Source: Streptomyces longwoodensis
Lineage (GTDB): Bacteria; Actinomycetota; Actinomycetes; Streptomycetales; Streptomycetaceae
DNA length: 64,000 nucleotides
Reading direction: 5' to 3'
Assembly (NCBI RefSeq): GCF_001514125.1
Contig: NZ_KQ948553.1
Span: forward strand, 509,501 to 573,500
Shown piece after piece: positions 40,299 to 48,349 of this stretch. Each line of letters begins with the position of its first letter. Within the stretch, counting starts at the first letter, position 1. The notes under the pieces were generated by a model. It worked only from the letters and a program-made list of their open reading frames with translations. It made no database searches and was not told the DNA's origin. The position numbers were made by a program, and so were the translations under genes.

Positions 40299-40340
40299 CG
40301 CGTGCCCGCACGGCCACGAGGGGCACCGGCCGCCCGGCGG

Positions 40341-41195
40341 TCAGCCGTCCTCCCGGAGCCGGGCCACCGTCCACTCGGCGATCCGGGTCATCAGCGGGTC
40401 CGCGGCGGCGTGCTCGGCGTGGCCCATGCCGGGTTCGAGCCAGAGCGCGGCGTGACCGGCGGCGGCCTCGGCGAGCATCCGCGGGTGGTCGACGGGGAAG
40501 TAGCCGTCCTGGTCGCCGTGGACGACGAGCAGCGGGGTGGGGGCGATCCCTGGCACCGCCTCCACCGGGGACAGCGGCACCGGGTCCCAGTCGCGGTGGT
40601 GGATGCGGGTGCGGAAGCCGTAGCGGCCGACCAGGCGGCCCGCCGGCCGGGTCACCAGCCAGTGCAGCCGCCGCATGGGGGCCGTCCCCCGGTAGTACCA
40701 GCGGGCGGGGGCGCTGACCGAGACGACGGCGTCCGTGCCCTCGGCGTCCCGGTGCAGGGCCGCGTGCCGCAGCACCACCGAGCCGCCCATGGAGAAGCCG
40801 ACCGTCGCCACGCGCGTGTGCCCGAGCGAGCGCGCCCAGCCGACCGCGGCCGCCAGGTCCAGCACCTCCCGGTCGCCGACCGTGGAGCGCCCGCCGGAGG
40901 CCCCGTGGCCGCGGAAGGAGAAGGTGACGACGGCGCCGTACCGCGCGAGGACGCGCACCACCCGGCGAACGTGCGGACGGTCCACGTCGCCGGTGAACCC
41001 GTGCGCCACGACGAACACCGGATGATCGGCGGGTGACGGTGACGTGTCGTATACAACGGGTCCCGGATCGTATACGGAATCGATCGAGATCCCGTCTTCC
41101 GTGTACAGGAACGTCCGCAATGGTGCGGTTCCCGTCGTCTCGCCATGCGGACGAACGGGGGAACGTGCCCCACGACCTGCCGAACCGTTGCTCAT
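40341..41195 (-). CDS. Alpha/beta hydrolase
   Basis: A 284-residue cytosolic esterase-like protein. Seen: PVFVVAHGFTGDVDRPHVRRVV (oxyanion region HGF), TFSFRGHGASGG, the nucleophile elbow VATVGFSMGGSVVL (GFSMGG with the catalytic Ser), PLLVVHGDQDGYFPVDHP (acidic residue) and GMGHAEHAAADPL (catalytic His). The substrate is unknown. The start at 41195 is the first Met before the conserved part. It is divergent from glnR and shares its promoter region. Confidence 0.87.
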   Translation of the reverse strand: MSNGSAGRGARSPVRPHGETTGTAPLRTFLYTEDGISIDSVYDPGPVVYDTSPSPADHPVFVVAHGFTGDVDRPHVRRVVRVLARYGAVVTFSFRGHGASGGRSTVGDREVLDLAAAVGWARSLGHTRVATVGFSMGGSVVLRHAALHRDAEGTDAVVSVSAPARWYYRGTAPMRRLHWLVTRPAGRLVGRYGFRTRIHHRDWDPVPLSPVEAVPGIAPTPLLVVHGDQDGYFPVDHPRMLAEAAAGHAALWLEPGMGHAEHAAADPLMTRIAEWTVARLREDG

Positions 41196-41365
41196 GTCGG
41201 CTATTGTGCTGGGAAGAGGACTCGGGCAGTGAAGCCCCCGGGTCCTTTCGTGCTTTCGGAAGCGTTGTATACGAGTGGGGAAACCGCTGGTGTACGGGGC
41301 CCCGGGATCGCAGAGCAGTGCCGCACCGCCCACGTCCTCGCAGGGACCGAGGAGGAACCAGACGT

Positions 41366-42154
41366 ATGAGTTCTCTGCTGCTCCTGACCAACGCCCTCCA
41401 GCCGTCGACGGAGGTGCTGCCCGCCCTCGGACTGCTGCTGCACACCGTGCGCGTCGCCCCGGCGGAGGGCCCCGCCCTCGTCGACACCCCGGGCGCCGAC
41501 GTCATCCTGGTCGACGGCCGCCGCGACCTCCCCCAGGTGCGCAGCCTCTGCCAGCTGCTGCGCTCCACCGGGCCCGGCTGTCCGCTCGTCCTGGTCGTCA
41601 CCGAGGGCGGCCTGGCCGCCGTCACCGCCGACTGGGGCATCGACGACGTCCTCCTGGACACCGCCGGACCGGCCGAGGTGGAGGCCCGCCTGCGGCTCGC
41701 CATGGGCCGCCAGCAGATCGTCAACGACGACTCCCCCATGGAGATCCGCAACGGCGACCTGTCGGTGGACGAGGCGACCTACTCCGCCAAGCTCAAGGGC
41801 CGGGTCCTGGACCTGACCTTCAAGGAGTTCGAGCTCCTGAAGTACCTCGCCCAGCACCCCGGCCGCGTCTTCACGCGCGCCCAGCTGCTGCAGGAGGTCT
41901 GGGGCTACGACTACTTCGGCGGCACCCGCACGGTCGACGTCCACGTACGGCGGCTGCGCGCCAAGCTCGGCCCCGAGCACGAGTCGCTGATCGGCACCGT
42001 CCGGAACGTCGGTTATCGATTCGTTACTCCCGAGAAGGGCGACCGCTCCGCGGACGAGGCGAAGGCCCCGAAGGCCGCGGCGGACCGGCCAAAGCCGGGC
42101 GATGCGGACAACGCGGCCAGGATCGGTGCCGAAGAGGTCGCGGCGGACGTGTAG
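41366..42154 (+). CDS. glnR: Nitrogen regulator GlnR (OmpR-type)
   Basis: A 262-residue orphan response regulator. The receiver-like domain (about 1-115: SSLLLLTNALQPSTEVLPALGLLLH, DVILVDGRRDLPQVR) lacks a complete phosphorylation pocket, as known for actinobacterial GlnR, which forms a constitutive dimer. The OmpR winged helix follows (VLDLTFKEFELLKYLAQHPGRVFTRAQLLQEVWGYDYFGG and TVDVHVRRLRAKLG). GlnR controls glutamine synthetase, ammonium and nitrate genes. Position and sequence match S. coelicolor glnR. GAGGAGGAACC precedes the ATG. The C-terminal 45 residues are disordered and Lys/Ala-rich. Confidence 0.95.
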   Translation: MSSLLLLTNALQPSTEVLPALGLLLHTVRVAPAEGPALVDTPGADVILVDGRRDLPQVRSLCQLLRSTGPGCPLVLVVTEGGLAAVTADWGIDDVLLDTAGPAEVEARLRLAMGRQQIVNDDSPMEIRNGDLSVDEATYSAKLKGRVLDLTFKEFELLKYLAQHPGRVFTRAQLLQEVWGYDYFGGTRTVDVHVRRLRAKLGPEHESLIGTVRNVGYRFVTPEKGDRSADEAKAPKAAADRPKPGDADNAARIGAEEVAADV

Positions 42155-42238
42155 CACCCCCGCCACCTGGGCGTTGCCACCGCACGGGCGTCCCGGGGCA
42201 AGCCCCCGGACGCCCTGCCCAGGGCGGGTCTCTCCGCG

Positions 42239-42244
42239 TAGACT
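42239..42244 (+). promoter_or_regulatory. -10 hexamer of the LacI gene
   Basis: TAGACT, 6 nt before the GTG at 42251, with no ribosome site. Confidence 0.5.
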
Positions 42245-42250
42245 CCGCGC

Positions 42251-43273
42251 GTGGCCAAGGTGACTCGGGACGACGTGGCGCGGCTGGCGGGGACTTCGAC
42301 CGCCGTCGTGAGCTACGTCATCAACAACGGACCCCGGCCGGTCGCCCCGGCCACGCGCGAGCGTGTCCTCGCCGCCATCAAGGAGCTGGGGTACCGGCCC
42401 GACCGGGTCGCCCAGGCCATGGCGTCCCGGCGCACCGACCTCATAGGCCTGATCGTCCCGGACGCCCGCCAGCCGTTCTTCGCGGAGATGGCGCACGCGG
42501 TCGAGCAGGCCGCCTCCGAGCGCGGGAAGATGGTCCTCGTCGGCAACTCCGACTACATCGGCGAGCGCGAGGTCCACTACCTGCGGGCCTTCCTCGGGAT
42601 GCGCGTCTCGGGCCTGATCCTCGTCTCCCACGCGCTCAACGACTCCGCCGCCGCCGAGATCGACGCGTGGGACGCCCGTGTGGTGCTGCTGCACGAGCGG
42701 CCCGAGGCCATCGACGACGTGGCCGTGGTCCTCGACGACGTCAACGGCGCCCAGATGGCCGTCCGGCACCTGCTGGAGCACGGCTACGACTACGTCGCCT
42801 GCATGGGCGGCACCGCCGAGACGCCGGCCGTGGGCGACCCCGTCTCCGACCACGTCGAGGGCTGGAAGCGGGCCATGGAGGAGGCCGGCCTGCCCACCGA
42901 GGGCCGGGTCTTCGAGGCCCCGTACAACCGCTACGACGCCTACCGCGTGGCGCTCGACATCCTCTCCGGACCCCGGCGCCCGCCCGCGGTGTTCTGCTCC
43001 ACCGACGACCAGGCCATCGGCCTGCTGCGGGCCGCCCGCGAGCTGCGCATCGACGTGCCCGGCGAGCTGGGCGTGGCCGGCTTCGACGACATCAAGGAGG
43101 CGGCCCTCGCGGACCCGCCGCTGACGACGGTCGCCTCGGACCGCTCGGCGATGGCCCGCGCGGCGGTCGACCTGGTCCTGGACGACGGGCTGCGGGTCGC
43201 GGGCTCGCGCCGGGAGCGGCTGAAGGTGTTCCCGTCGCGGCTGGTGGTACGGCGGTCCTGCGGCTGCGCGTGA
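42251..43273 (+). CDS. LacI-family transcriptional regulator
   Basis: A 340-residue repressor. The N-terminal HTH VTRDDVARLAGTSTAVVSYVINNGPRPVAPATRERVLAAIKELGYRPD is the standard LacI headpiece. The periplasmic-binding-like sensor domain includes LIGLIVPDARQPFFAEMAHAV, DDVAVVLDDVNGAQMAVRHLLEHG and PPAVFCSTDDQAIGLLRAA. The effector is unknown but sugar-like ligands are usual. The C-terminus ends SCGCA. It is probably leaderless and is followed by the htrA-like gene. Confidence 0.9.
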   Translation: MAKVTRDDVARLAGTSTAVVSYVINNGPRPVAPATRERVLAAIKELGYRPDRVAQAMASRRTDLIGLIVPDARQPFFAEMAHAVEQAASERGKMVLVGNSDYIGEREVHYLRAFLGMRVSGLILVSHALNDSAAAEIDAWDARVVLLHERPEAIDDVAVVLDDVNGAQMAVRHLLEHGYDYVACMGGTAETPAVGDPVSDHVEGWKRAMEEAGLPTEGRVFEAPYNRYDAYRVALDILSGPRRPPAVFCSTDDQAIGLLRAARELRIDVPGELGVAGFDDIKEAALADPPLTTVASDRSAMARAAVDLVLDDGLRVAGSRRERLKVFPSRLVVRRSCGCA

Positions 43274-43290
43274 GGCCGCGGGCGGCTTTC

Positions 43291-43390
43291 CTGAGAGCTG
43301 CCTGAAGGACCCGCCCAGGTCCGCAGCAAGCCACTTATACGGGGCGAACGAGCTTCTGCCGGGCTTCTCAGGGAGCACTCAGGGAGCTCT
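43291..43390. promoter_or_regulatory. 11-bp direct repeats upstream of the htrA-like gene
   Basis: CTGAGAGCTGC/CTGAAGG (43291 and 43302) and CTCAGGGAGC twice (43367 and 43378) are direct repeats with an 11-bp period, the form recognised by OmpR/PhoP-type response regulators such as the one encoded downstream. Confidence 0.6.
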
Positions 43391-43416
43391 CATGGTCGGG
43401 CGGCAGTCTCGGGGAC

Positions 43417-44508
43417 ATGACCGAGAGCTTCCGCCGCGAAGGCGAGTACGACAGCGCGTACCCCCACCCTCACCAGGGCGCCCAGCAGCACGCCTCCACC
43501 CCCGCCGCCCCCTCGCCGGTCAACCCCGAGTGGCCGCCCCCGCCGCAGTACCGGCCCCTCACGGCGCAGGGCGCCGGGGACGGCGACGGCGGCACCGCTC
43601 TCCTCACCCCCGGCACGGCCGAGCCGGCGCCCCGCGCCCGCAGGCGCACCCGCGGCCCGCTCGGGCTGCTGGCCGCCGTCGCGATCGTGGCCGCGGCCAT
43701 CGGCGGCGGCACCGCCTACGGCATCCAGGAGCTGACCGGCAAGAACGAGGTCGTCTCGTCCTCGACCACCACCAGCGTGGTGCCGACCGGCAGGACCGGC
43801 AGTGTCGCCGCCATCGCCGCGGCCGTCAGCCCGAGCGTCGTCGAGGTCCAGGCGACGTCGGGCTCCGGCCAGTCCACCGGCTCCGGTGTGATCATCACCA
43901 GCGGCGGCGAGATCGTCACCAACAACCACGTCGTCGCCGGCGCCTCCTCGGTCAAGGTGAGGACCAGCACCGGCAAGACCTACACCGCGCAGGTCGTCGG
44001 CACCGACAGCAAGAAGGACCTCGCGCTGATCAAGGTGCAGGGCGCCTCCGGGCTGAAGGCGGCCACGCTCGGCGACTCCGCCGGCGTGCGGGTCGGCGAC
44101 ACCGTCGTCGCCATCGGCTCCCCCGAGGGCCTCAGCGGCACCGTCACCAGCGGCATCGTCTCCGCCCTGGACCGGGACGTCACCGTCTCCACCGACGAGG
44201 GCCAGCAGCAACAGCAGCAGGGCGGCGGCTGGCCGTTCGAGTTCGGCGGCCGGCAGTTCAACGGCGACACCGGCTCCTCCACGACGACCTACAAGGCGAT
44301 CCAGACCGACGCCTCGCTCAACCCCGGCAACTCCGGGGGCGCGCTGATCGACGCCGGCGGCAACATCATCGGCATCAACTCCGCCATGTACTCGGCCAGT
44401 TCCTCGTCCTCCTCGGACGCCGGCAGCATCGGCCTGGGCTTCGCCATCCCGATCAACACCGTGAAGTCCGACCTGGCCACGCTGCGGGCCGGCGGCGCGG
44501 ACAACTAG
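43417..44508 (+). CDS. HtrA-like trypsin-type serine protease
   Basis: A 363-residue membrane-anchored protease. A disordered N-terminus (about 1-75) precedes one transmembrane segment (LGLLAAVAIVAAAIGGGTAYGI) and a chymotrypsin-fold domain. The catalytic triad is visible: His in IVTNNHVVAGA, Asp in KDLALIKV and Ser in LNPGNSGGALID. A Gln/Gly-rich loop (EGQQQQQQGGG) interrupts the region before the Ser. No PDZ domain follows, so it is a short HtrA. It acts outside the membrane in protein quality control. It lies upstream of a two-component system that probably controls it. Confidence 0.9.
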   Translation: MTESFRREGEYDSAYPHPHQGAQQHASTPAAPSPVNPEWPPPPQYRPLTAQGAGDGDGGTALLTPGTAEPAPRARRRTRGPLGLLAAVAIVAAAIGGGTAYGIQELTGKNEVVSSSTTTSVVPTGRTGSVAAIAAAVSPSVVEVQATSGSGQSTGSGVIITSGGEIVTNNHVVAGASSVKVRTSTGKTYTAQVVGTDSKKDLALIKVQGASGLKAATLGDSAGVRVGDTVVAIGSPEGLSGTVTSGIVSALDRDVTVSTDEGQQQQQQGGGWPFEFGGRQFNGDTGSSTTTYKAIQTDASLNPGNSGGALIDAGGNIIGINSAMYSASSSSSSDAGSIGLGFAIPINTVKSDLATLRAGGADN

Positions 44509-44510
44509 CG

Positions 44511-44543
44511 GACCACCAGCGCACCACCAGCGGACCACCAGGA
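44511..44543. repeat. Three 11-bp direct repeats
   Basis: GGACCACCAGC, GCACCACCAGC and GGACCACCAGG in tandem right after the htrA-like stop codon, leading into the ribosome site of the small frame at 44551. Confidence 0.8.
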
Positions 44544-44550
44544 GGACGTC

Positions 44551-44685
44551 ATGATCCAGCAGGTCGTCCACGCGCCGCACCGCTCCCCCGTCCCGCGGCA
44601 CCCGCCGCCGCCCGGCCCGACGGGCCGCCTGACCGGCTCCCGCCGGGGGGCCTCCTCGTGTCCGCCGGGATTCGTGCGACGCTGA
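44551..44685 (+). CDS. Possible 44-residue protein between htrA and response regulator
   Basis: ATG preceded by AGGAGGACGTC at ideal spacing. The product is basic and Pro/Arg-rich (HRSPVPRHPPPPGPTG and SRRGASSCPP) with no hydrophobic helix. It could be a real small protein or a frame that merely couples translation into the downstream genes. No similarity was recognised. Confidence 0.35.
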   Translation: MIQQVVHAPHRSPVPRHPPPPGPTGRLTGSRRGASSCPPGFVRR

Positions 44686-44750
44686 GAAGGCCCGGGCCCG
44701 TCCGTGCCCGTCAGCACACCGTCCCGCCCGCACCCGAGGAACCCACGCCC

Positions 44751-45485
44751 ATGAGCCCCGCCGAAGGCGACCGTGACACCCAGCGCATCCTCATCGTCGA
44801 CGACGAGCCGGCGGTGCGCGAAGCACTCCAGCGCAGCCTCGCCTTCGAGGGCTACGACACCGAGGTCGCCGTCGACGGCGCGGACGCCCTGGACAAGGCC
44901 ACCCGCTACCGCCCCGACCTGCTCGTCCTCGACATCCAGATGCCCCGCATGGACGGCCTGACCGCCGCCCGCCGCATCCGGGGCGCCGGCGACACCACGC
45001 CCATCCTCATGCTCACCGCCCGCGACACCGTCGGCGACCGGGTCACCGGGCTGGACGCCGGGGCCGACGACTACCTGGTCAAGCCGTTCGAGCTGGACGA
45101 GCTGTTCGCCCGCATCCGGGCCCTGCTGCGGCGCAGCTCCTACGCCGCCGCCGTGTCCGCCGAGGCCCAGGCGGACGAGGCGCTCACCTTCGCCGACCTG
45201 CGCATGGACCTCGCGACCCGGGAGGTCACGCGCGGCGGGCGGCCGGTGGAGCTGACCCGCACGGAGTTCACCCTGCTGGAGATGTTCATGGCGCACCCGC
45301 GCCAGGTGCTCACCCGCGAGCAGATCCTCAAGGCCGTGTGGGGCTTCGACTTCGAGCCGTCGTCCAACTCGCTGGACGTGTACGTGATGTACCTGCGGCG
45401 CAAGACCGAGGCGGGCGGCGAGCCGCGCCTCGTGCACACCGTGCGCGGCGTCGGCTACGTCCTGCGGCAGGGCGGTGCCGAGTGA
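44751..45485 (+). CDS. OmpR-family response regulator
   Basis: A 244-residue two-component regulator. Receiver: ILIVDDEPAVREALQRSLAFEGYDTEV with the acidic pair, LLVLDIQMPRMDGL with the phosphorylated Asp, and DYLVKPFELDELFARIRALL with the conserved Lys. The winged helix includes VELTRTEFTLLEMFMAHPRQVLTREQILKAVWGFDFEPSSNSLDVYVMYLRRK. The stop overlaps the start of the histidine kinase (GTGA). It probably binds the 11-bp repeats in front of the htrA-like gene. GAGGAACCCACGCCC precedes the ATG. Confidence 0.93.
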   Translation: MSPAEGDRDTQRILIVDDEPAVREALQRSLAFEGYDTEVAVDGADALDKATRYRPDLLVLDIQMPRMDGLTAARRIRGAGDTTPILMLTARDTVGDRVTGLDAGADDYLVKPFELDELFARIRALLRRSSYAAAVSAEAQADEALTFADLRMDLATREVTRGGRPVELTRTEFTLLEMFMAHPRQVLTREQILKAVWGFDFEPSSNSLDVYVMYLRRKTEAGGEPRLVHTVRGVGYVLRQGGAE

Positions 45486-46975
45486 ACAGGCTCACGCGCC
45501 GCTTCCGCACGCTCCCGATCCGCGCCCGGCTGTCCCTGCTGGTCGCGGCGGCGGTGGCGTTCGCGGTGGCGGCGGTGTCGGTGACGTGCTGGTTCATCGT
45601 GCAGGGGAAGCTGTACGACCAGGTCGACGACGACCTGCGGGAGATGGCGCGCAAGCCCGGCACGGTCGGTGCGCTGCTCGAGCGGTGCACGCAGAGCCCG
45701 CAGGGGAACACCCAGGTCTTCCCCGGGCGGAACGACTACGTCCAGGCGATCAAGGAGGAGGGCGCGCCCTGCGTCGATCCGAACTCGCCGAGCGCCGTCA
45801 AGGTCACCGGCGGCGACCGGACCGTCATCCGGAACGCGAAGGGCGGCGAGGGCTACTTCCGGGACGGTACGGACGAGAAGGGCAACGCCGTACGGGTGCT
45901 GACGGCGTACCTGGGCGTCGACACGTCCGACGGCAAGGGAGTCGCCTTGGTCCTGGCGGCCCCCCTCAAGGGCACCCAGTCCACCCTGAACGAACTGGCG
46001 CTGATCCTGCTGCTCTTCTCCGGCGTCGGCGTCATCGGTGCCGGGGTCGCCGGGCTCGCCGTCGCCCGGGCCGGGCTGCGGCCCGTGGACAAGCTGACCG
46101 AGGCCGTCGAGCACATCGCCCGGACCGAGGACCTCAGCGTCCGCATCCCCGTGGAGGACGACGCCGAGGACGAGATCGCCCGCCTGTCGCGGTCGTTCAA
46201 CTCCATGACGAGCTCCCTCGCCGACTCCCACGAGCTCCAGCAGCAGCTCATCGCGGACGCCGGGCACGAACTGCGCACGCCGCTCACCTCGCTGCGCACC
46301 AACATCGAGCTCCTCACCCGCAGCGAGGAGACCGGCCGCCCCCTCCCGGAGGCCGACCGCAAGGCGCTGCTCGCGTCGGTGAAGGCGCAGATGACCGAAC
46401 TGGCCTCGCTGATAGGGGACCTGCAGGAACTGTCCCGCTCGGAGCGCCAGCGCGGGGAGCGCGTGCAGGTCGTGTCGCTGGAGGACACCGTCGAGTCGGC
46501 CCTGCGCCGGGCGCGGCTGCGCGGCCCGGAGCTGACCGTGACCGCGTCGCTGGAGCCCTGGTACACCCGGGCCGAACCGGCCGCGCTGGAGCGGGCCGTG
46601 GTCAACGTCCTGGACAACGCGGTGAAGTTCAGTCCCGAGGGCGGCACCGTGGAGGTGCGACTGGCCGGCGGCGTACTGACCGTGCGCGACCACGGCCCCG
46701 GCATCCCCGAGGACGAACTCCCGCACGTCTTCGACCGGTTCTGGCGTTCCCCGAGCGCCCGGGCGCTGCCGGGGTCGGGGCTCGGCCTGTCCATCGTGGC
46801 CCGGACGGTGCAGCAGTCCGGCGGCGAGGTGACGCTGGCCCGCGCGGAGGGCGGCGGCACGGTGGCGACCGTACGGCTGCCGGGGGCGCCGACGCCACCG
46901 CCGGAGCTGCCCGAGACGCCGGAGACACCGGGGACGCCGGGTGCCGGGACCGCGCCGGGGACGCCGGCGCCGTAG
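45482..46975 (+). CDS. Sensor histidine kinase
   Basis: A 497-residue membrane sensor. Two transmembrane segments (LSLLVAAAVAFAVAAVSVTCWFIV and LALILLLFSGVGVIGAGVAGLAVA) enclose an extracytoplasmic domain (about 45-175) with two cysteines. HAMP, then the H box LIADAGHELRTPLTSLRTNIE, the N box VVNVLDNAVKFSP, and G boxes VRDHGPGIPEDEL and GSGLGLSIVARTV. The C-terminal tail is Pro/Thr-rich. It pairs with the overlapping response regulator; the likely signal is envelope stress, given the neighbouring HtrA-like protease. Confidence 0.92.
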   Translation: MNRLTRRFRTLPIRARLSLLVAAAVAFAVAAVSVTCWFIVQGKLYDQVDDDLREMARKPGTVGALLERCTQSPQGNTQVFPGRNDYVQAIKEEGAPCVDPNSPSAVKVTGGDRTVIRNAKGGEGYFRDGTDEKGNAVRVLTAYLGVDTSDGKGVALVLAAPLKGTQSTLNELALILLLFSGVGVIGAGVAGLAVARAGLRPVDKLTEAVEHIARTEDLSVRIPVEDDAEDEIARLSRSFNSMTSSLADSHELQQQLIADAGHELRTPLTSLRTNIELLTRSEETGRPLPEADRKALLASVKAQMTELASLIGDLQELSRSERQRGERVQVVSLEDTVESALRRARLRGPELTVTASLEPWYTRAEPAALERAVVNVLDNAVKFSPEGGTVEVRLAGGVLTVRDHGPGIPEDELPHVFDRFWRSPSARALPGSGLGLSIVARTVQQSGGEVTLARAEGGGTVATVRLPGAPTPPPELPETPETPGTPGAGTAPGTPAP

Positions 46976-47074
46976 GACCGTGCCGCTCCGGCCCCCTCCG
47001 GTGGGTCGGCAACCTTTCCGTTCCCCGTGGCGACCCCCTGTCGGTCACCTCCCCCACACGGAACGGACAGTCGC

Positions 47075-48196
47075 ATGAGCGCTGGCACAACGCACCGCAG
47101 CAACGGCACGGCCCGGCCCCGCCGGCGCAGGCGGCCGAGGAACCCGGCCCTCGGTCTGCCGCTGGCCCTGACGGCGGCCGGCACCCTCGCGTACGGCACG
47201 GCCGTGGTGGTCGGCGGACAGCAGCAGGCGGCAGCCGCGGCGGCGGCCACGCTCACCGTGGCCAAGGACGGCACCGGTCAGTACACGACGGTCCAGGCGG
47301 CGGTGAACGCCGTACCGGCCGGCAACACCTCCCGCGTGGTGATCTCGGTGAAGCCGGGCACGTACCGCGAACTGGTCAGGGTGCCGTCGAACAAGCCGCA
47401 CGTGACGATCCAGGGCACCGGCGCGAGCCGCAAGGACACGGTGATCGTCTACAACAACGCCTCCGGCACCACCAGGCCCGACGGCTCCGGCACGTACGGC
47501 ACCGGCGGCAGCGCCACGGTCGCCGTGGAGGCCGACGACTTCCAGGCCCGCAACCTCACCGTCGCCAACGACTTCGACGAGGCCGCCCACCAGGACATCG
47601 CCCCGCAGGCGGTGGCGCTGCGCACGGCCGCCGACAAGGTGCTCCTGGACTCCGTCATCGTCGAGGGCGACCAGGACACCCTGCTCGTCGACACCGCGTC
47701 GAAGGACAGGCTCGGCCGGGTGTACGTCACCAACTCGTACGTCGTCGGGAACGTCGACTTCCTCTTCGGCCGGGCCACGGCGGTCGTCGACCGGTCCGTC
47801 ATCACGCTGAAGAAGCGCTGGAACGGCACCTCCGCCGGCTACGTCACCGCCCCCTCCACCGCGGCCGGCCGCCGGGGCATCCTCATCGCCAACTCCACGG
47901 TGAACGGCGACGTCTCCGACCGCACCTTCTACCTCGGCCGCCCCTGGCACGCCGGGGGCGACGCCACCCTCGACCCGCAGACGACCGTGCGCAACACGAC
48001 CCTCAGCGCCGCGATCAAGTCCACTCCCTGGACCGACATGAGCGGCTTCTCCTGGAAGTCCGACCGCTTCGCCGAGTACGCCAACCAGGGCCCCGGCTCG
48101 GGCCCGGCGAGCAGCGACCGCCCGCACCTGACGGCCGCCCAGGCGGCGGACCAGGAAGTCGCGGACTGGCTGGGCGACTGGACGCCCACCGCCTGA
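47075..48196 (+). CDS. Secreted pectin methylesterase
   Basis: A 373-residue exported enzyme. After a long signal sequence with a basic start (RPRRRRRPRNP, then ALGLPLALTAAGTLAYGTAVVVGG) comes a right-handed beta-helix with family CE8 motifs: YTTVQAAVNAVPAGN, VVISVKPGTYRELV, DTLLVDT, YVVGNVDFLFGRATAV with the catalytic Asp in GNVDFLFG, and YLGRPWHAGGDAT. It removes methyl esters from pectin, suiting growth on plant debris. The gene lies after the two-component system and ends at a strong convergent terminator. Confidence 0.9.
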   Translation: MSAGTTHRSNGTARPRRRRRPRNPALGLPLALTAAGTLAYGTAVVVGGQQQAAAAAAATLTVAKDGTGQYTTVQAAVNAVPAGNTSRVVISVKPGTYRELVRVPSNKPHVTIQGTGASRKDTVIVYNNASGTTRPDGSGTYGTGGSATVAVEADDFQARNLTVANDFDEAAHQDIAPQAVALRTAADKVLLDSVIVEGDQDTLLVDTASKDRLGRVYVTNSYVVGNVDFLFGRATAVVDRSVITLKKRWNGTSAGYVTAPSTAAGRRGILIANSTVNGDVSDRTFYLGRPWHAGGDATLDPQTTVRNTTLSAAIKSTPWTDMSGFSWKSDRFAEYANQGPGSGPASSDRPHLTAAQAADQEVADWLGDWTPTA

Positions 48197-48297
48197 CCGC
48201 CCGGCGCGCAGCCGTACGATCTCCCCGCCCGGACGGACGCGCCGCCGGGCGGGGAGGGGACGCGGCCCGTTGCAACACGTCGGGATCGACATGCAGA

Positions 48298-48336
48298 AGG
48301 GCCCCGTCCGTACGACGCGCGTACGGACGGGGCCCT
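48298..48336. terminator. Bidirectional terminator (17-bp stem)
   Basis: AGGGCCCCGTCCGTACG (48298-48314) and its complement (48320-48336) with loop ACGCG, between the convergent pectinesterase and 5'-nucleotidase genes. Confidence 0.9.
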
Positions 48337-48349
48337 CGTCGGCCGAGGC

